DNA from: Pseudobutyrivibrio ruminis DSM 9787
GTDB taxonomy: Bacteria > Bacillota > Clostridia > Lachnospirales > Lachnospiraceae
Length of the DNA: 64,000 nucleotides
Direction: 5' to 3'
Assembly: GCF_900218035.1 (NCBI RefSeq)
Contig: NZ_OBMR01000007.1
Location: 1 to 64,000 of the forward strand
The notes beneath the pieces were generated by a model. That model saw only the letters and a program-made list of their open reading frames with translations. It did not search any database and was not told where the DNA came from. Shown piece after piece: positions 62,260-64,000 of the stretch (position 1 is the stretch's first letter; each line of letters starts with the position of its first letter). The position numbers and the translations under genes are program-made.

Positions 62260-63138
62260 CTAAATAGCCTCAGCCACTCCATTTACAACACCATTTTCAA
62301 TATCGTATATACGGTCTCCCCAGGACCTAGCCCAATCTCTAAGCTCTGCTGAACCAAGAGGATTTGGTACTACCAGATCTTCATTTTCAGCAATATACTT
62401 TGCAAGATTTCTATAAATATCTGCCTGGGCACTGTTTGGTTTTGCCTCGATTACTGTCTTTCCATAAAGCTCAGATTGCTGAACATCAAGTGAACGATTT
62501 ACATAGCCGGCAATGCTTGTGCCAGTCTTTGCCACAAAGTCATCAACTATCTCTCTGTGATAGCCTGGCTTCATGCTGTTTGCAATAACTCCACCAAGCT
62601 TTGCGCCACCTGTAGGAGCATATTTATTAATTGCCTTGAAAAGGTTATTTGCTGCATACAATGCCATAAAATCAGAAGAAGAAACAACATATGCTCTGTC
62701 AGTAATTCCATCTCTGATAGGAACTGCAAAACCACCGCAAACAACATCACCTAATACGTCGTATAAAACATAATCAGGCTTAAATTCCTCAAATAGATTT
62801 AGCTCCTGCAATAAATTTACAGCCGCATTGATACCACGCCCTGCGCAACCTACTCCTGGAACTGGTCCGCCTGATTCAATACAAAGCACTCCACCAAATC
62901 CTTTAACAGAAATATCATCAAGATGAATCTTATTTCCTTCTCTTAGACTATCCAGTACTGTTGGAAGATAGTTATTTCCTCTAAGTGTATTTGTAGAATC
63001 ACTTTTCGGATCACATCCAATTTGGATTACTCTATAACCAGCTTCTGCAAGAGCTGCACTTATATTAGATGTAGTTGTTGATTTGCCAATTCCGCCTTTG
63101 CCATATATAGCTATATGCTTTCCTATTTTTCCAGCCAT
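62260..63138 (-). CDS. nitrogenase-like Fe protein (NifH-like)
   Basis: The 292-aa ATPase dimer subunit has the P-loop GKGGIGKST (13-21) and the two 4Fe-4S ligands C98 (GVGCAGRG) and C134 (DVVCGGF), with Arg101 at the site used for ADP-ribosylation in NifH. It should pass electrons to the D/K-like pair with ATP hydrolysis. It follows metK by 18 bases, so both are in one operon. ChlL/BchL, CfbC and true NifH share these residues; the D/K partners decide against nitrogen fixation. Confidence 0.92.
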   Translation of the reverse strand: MAGKIGKHIAIYGKGGIGKSTTTSNISAALAEAGYRVIQIGCDPKSDSTNTLRGNNYLPTVLDSLREGNKIHLDDISVKGFGGVLCIESGGPVPGVGCAGRGINAAVNLLQELNLFEEFKPDYVLYDVLGDVVCGGFAVPIRDGITDRAYVVSSSDFMALYAANNLFKAINKYAPTGGAKLGGVIANSMKPGYHREIVDDFVAKTGTSIAGYVNRSLDVQQSELYGKTVIEAKPNSAQADIYRNLAKYIAENEDLVVPNPLGSAELRDWARSWGDRIYDIENGVVNGVAEAI

Positions 63139-63156
63139 TATTTCATCTACCTTTCC

Positions 63157-64000
63157 TTAAATTGTTACAGCTTCCCTTGCTTCAGAAATATACTGAACAG
63201 CCAAGTCAACCTTTACGTCCTCTAAATACTGTCTAATCTCCTCCACTTTATCTAAATGCTCCCATGGAAGGTCCACATCGGTCCTGCCGAAATGTCCATA
63301 AGCAGCAGTCTGTTTGTAGATTGGCCTACGAAGATTAAGGGAGTCGATGATAGCTGCTGGTCTAAGATCGAAAACATTTTCAATAATTTCTGCAATTTTT
63401 TCATCACTGATTACCCCCGTATTAAAACTATCAACTGAAACTGATACAGGCTTTGCTACGCCAATAGCATAAGCAAGCTCAACCTCTACCTGCTTTGCAA
63501 CACCTGCTGCCACAAGGTTTTTAGCCACCCATCTAGCTGCATATGCTGCGGAGCGGTCGACCTTAGTAGGATCTTTTCCTGAGAAAGCACCGCCACCATG
63601 TCGACCGGTGCCGCCGTATGTGTCAACAATAATCTTTCTGCCTGTAAGTCCTGCATCTCCCTGTGGTCCGCCGATTACAAATCGTCCTGTAGGATTTACA
63701 TAATAAATTGTGTTCTCATCCAAAAGCTCCTCTGGAATAACTGGCTTAATAACATATTTAATTACATCTTCTCTAATCTTTTCTAAAGTTACATTTGCCG
63801 CGTGTTGAGTTGAAATTACAATAGTATGAATTCGTTTAACTGTTTTATTGTCATCATCGAATTCTACTGTCACCTGAGATTTTCCATCTGGTCTAAGGTA
63901 TGGAAGTGTTCCATTCTTTCGAACCTTCGTAAGCTGACGTGTAAGGCGATGAGCAAACGAAATAGCAGGTGGTAAATATTCAGGTGTCTCATCTGTTGCG
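63157..64000 (-). CDS. metK: S-adenosylmethionine synthetase (partial, start outside the window)
   Basis: MetK makes SAM from methionine and ATP. The reading frame stays open to the window edge: [19 protein letters not shown] is typical MetK, and [37 protein letters not shown] and [19 protein letters not shown] follow. About 280 codons are visible, roughly the last 70% of the protein. An internal GTG at 63873 is not the start. It is the upstream neighbour of the NifH-like gene at 18 bases, linking SAM supply to the radical SAM/nitrogenase-like operon. Confidence 0.95.
   Translation of the reverse strand, partial: ATDETPEYLPPAISFAHRLTRQLTKVRKNGTLPYLRPDGKSQVTVEFDDDNKTVKRIHTIVISTQHAANVTLEKIREDVIKYVIKPVIPEELLDENTIYYVNPTGRFVIGGPQGDAGLTGRKIIVDTYGGTGRHGGGAFSGKDPTKVDRSAAYAARWVAKNLVAAGVAKQVEVELAYAIGVAKPVSVSVDSFNTGVISDEKIAEIIENVFDLRPAAIIDSLNLRRPIYKQTAAYGHFGRTDVDLPWEHLDKVEEIRQYLEDVKVDLAVQYISEAREAVTI

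Noticed and set aside
59391-63138. A true nitrogen-fixing nitrogenase
   Set aside because: The D-like chain lacks the Cys and His that hold FeMo-co and most P-cluster cysteines, and no nifE/N/B is nearby.

Overview
The window looks like a chromosomal piece of a fermentative, low-GC Firmicute of the Lachnospiraceae (Butyrivibrio/Pseudobutyrivibrio-like). The grounds are the AT-rich DNA, GGAGG ribosome sites, a ClpC/RadA neighbourhood, a glycyl radical enzyme, a 2-hydroxyacyl-CoA-dehydratase-type activase and an HrcA/CIRCE heat-shock operator. The species is an inference. Nearly all genes lie on the minus strand; only the large activase at 13609-17862 is on the plus strand.

Layout. 1-890: 5' end of a 16S rRNA gene with tandem rrn promoters and a structured leader. 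891-8313: radA, a small conserved protein, clpC, an acidic-tailed membrane protein, a tiny membrane protein and an Fe-S aldo/keto reductase. 8459-13349: a glutamine synthetase - ANTAR regulator - pyrG - purine permease operon with a terminator-like attenuator in its leader. 13609-21807: activase, GH13 glucosidase, htpG.

From about 21980 to the end the window is a sulfur island. (a) 21981-28590 is a nine-gene operon: metY, a small siroheme sulfite reductase, a TusA-like protein, thioredoxin, a ThiS-like carrier ending GGGC, its ThiF-like activator, a JAMM peptidase, hemC and cobA-hemD. This is the gene set of protein-thiocarboxylate-dependent homocysteine synthesis plus the front half of siroheme synthesis. 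(b) 28732-35252 encodes a glycyl radical enzyme with the residues expected of a sulfonate C-S lyase (isethionate sulfite-lyase type), its activase and an ABC importer without ATPase. (c) 35421-36587 is a rhodanese-PP-loop fusion. (d) 36734-45380 is sulfate uptake and activation (Sbp-CysTWA, CysDN) with an AprBA-type APS reductase and an unlisted 37-aa membrane protein. (e) 45573-48923 is hemA-hemB-hemL. (f) 49019-53411 is an arylsulfotransferase-family protein with a sulfonate-type ABC importer. (g) 53539-64000 is metK, a nitrogenase-like HDK set, a radical SAM protein, a second sulfonate-type ABC importer, a flavin-type split-barrel protein and a MATE exporter.

Five promoters (metY, the glycyl radical enzyme, the PP-loop gene, sbp, arylsulfotransferase) carry a 17-bp palindrome close to CCTATCAACCTAGTAGG directly after the -10 box. 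A sixth (hemA) carries it over the -35. I read this as one sulfur-responsive regulon, probably under an Rrf2/CymR-like repressor that is not encoded here. In the model, sulfate (through APS) or sulfonates (through C-S cleavage) give sulfite. The siroheme enzyme reduces it to sulfide, the ThiS-like carrier hands sulfur to O-acetylhomoserine through MetY, and methionine becomes SAM through MetK. The nitrogenase-like system is the least understood part and the best candidate for undescribed biology.
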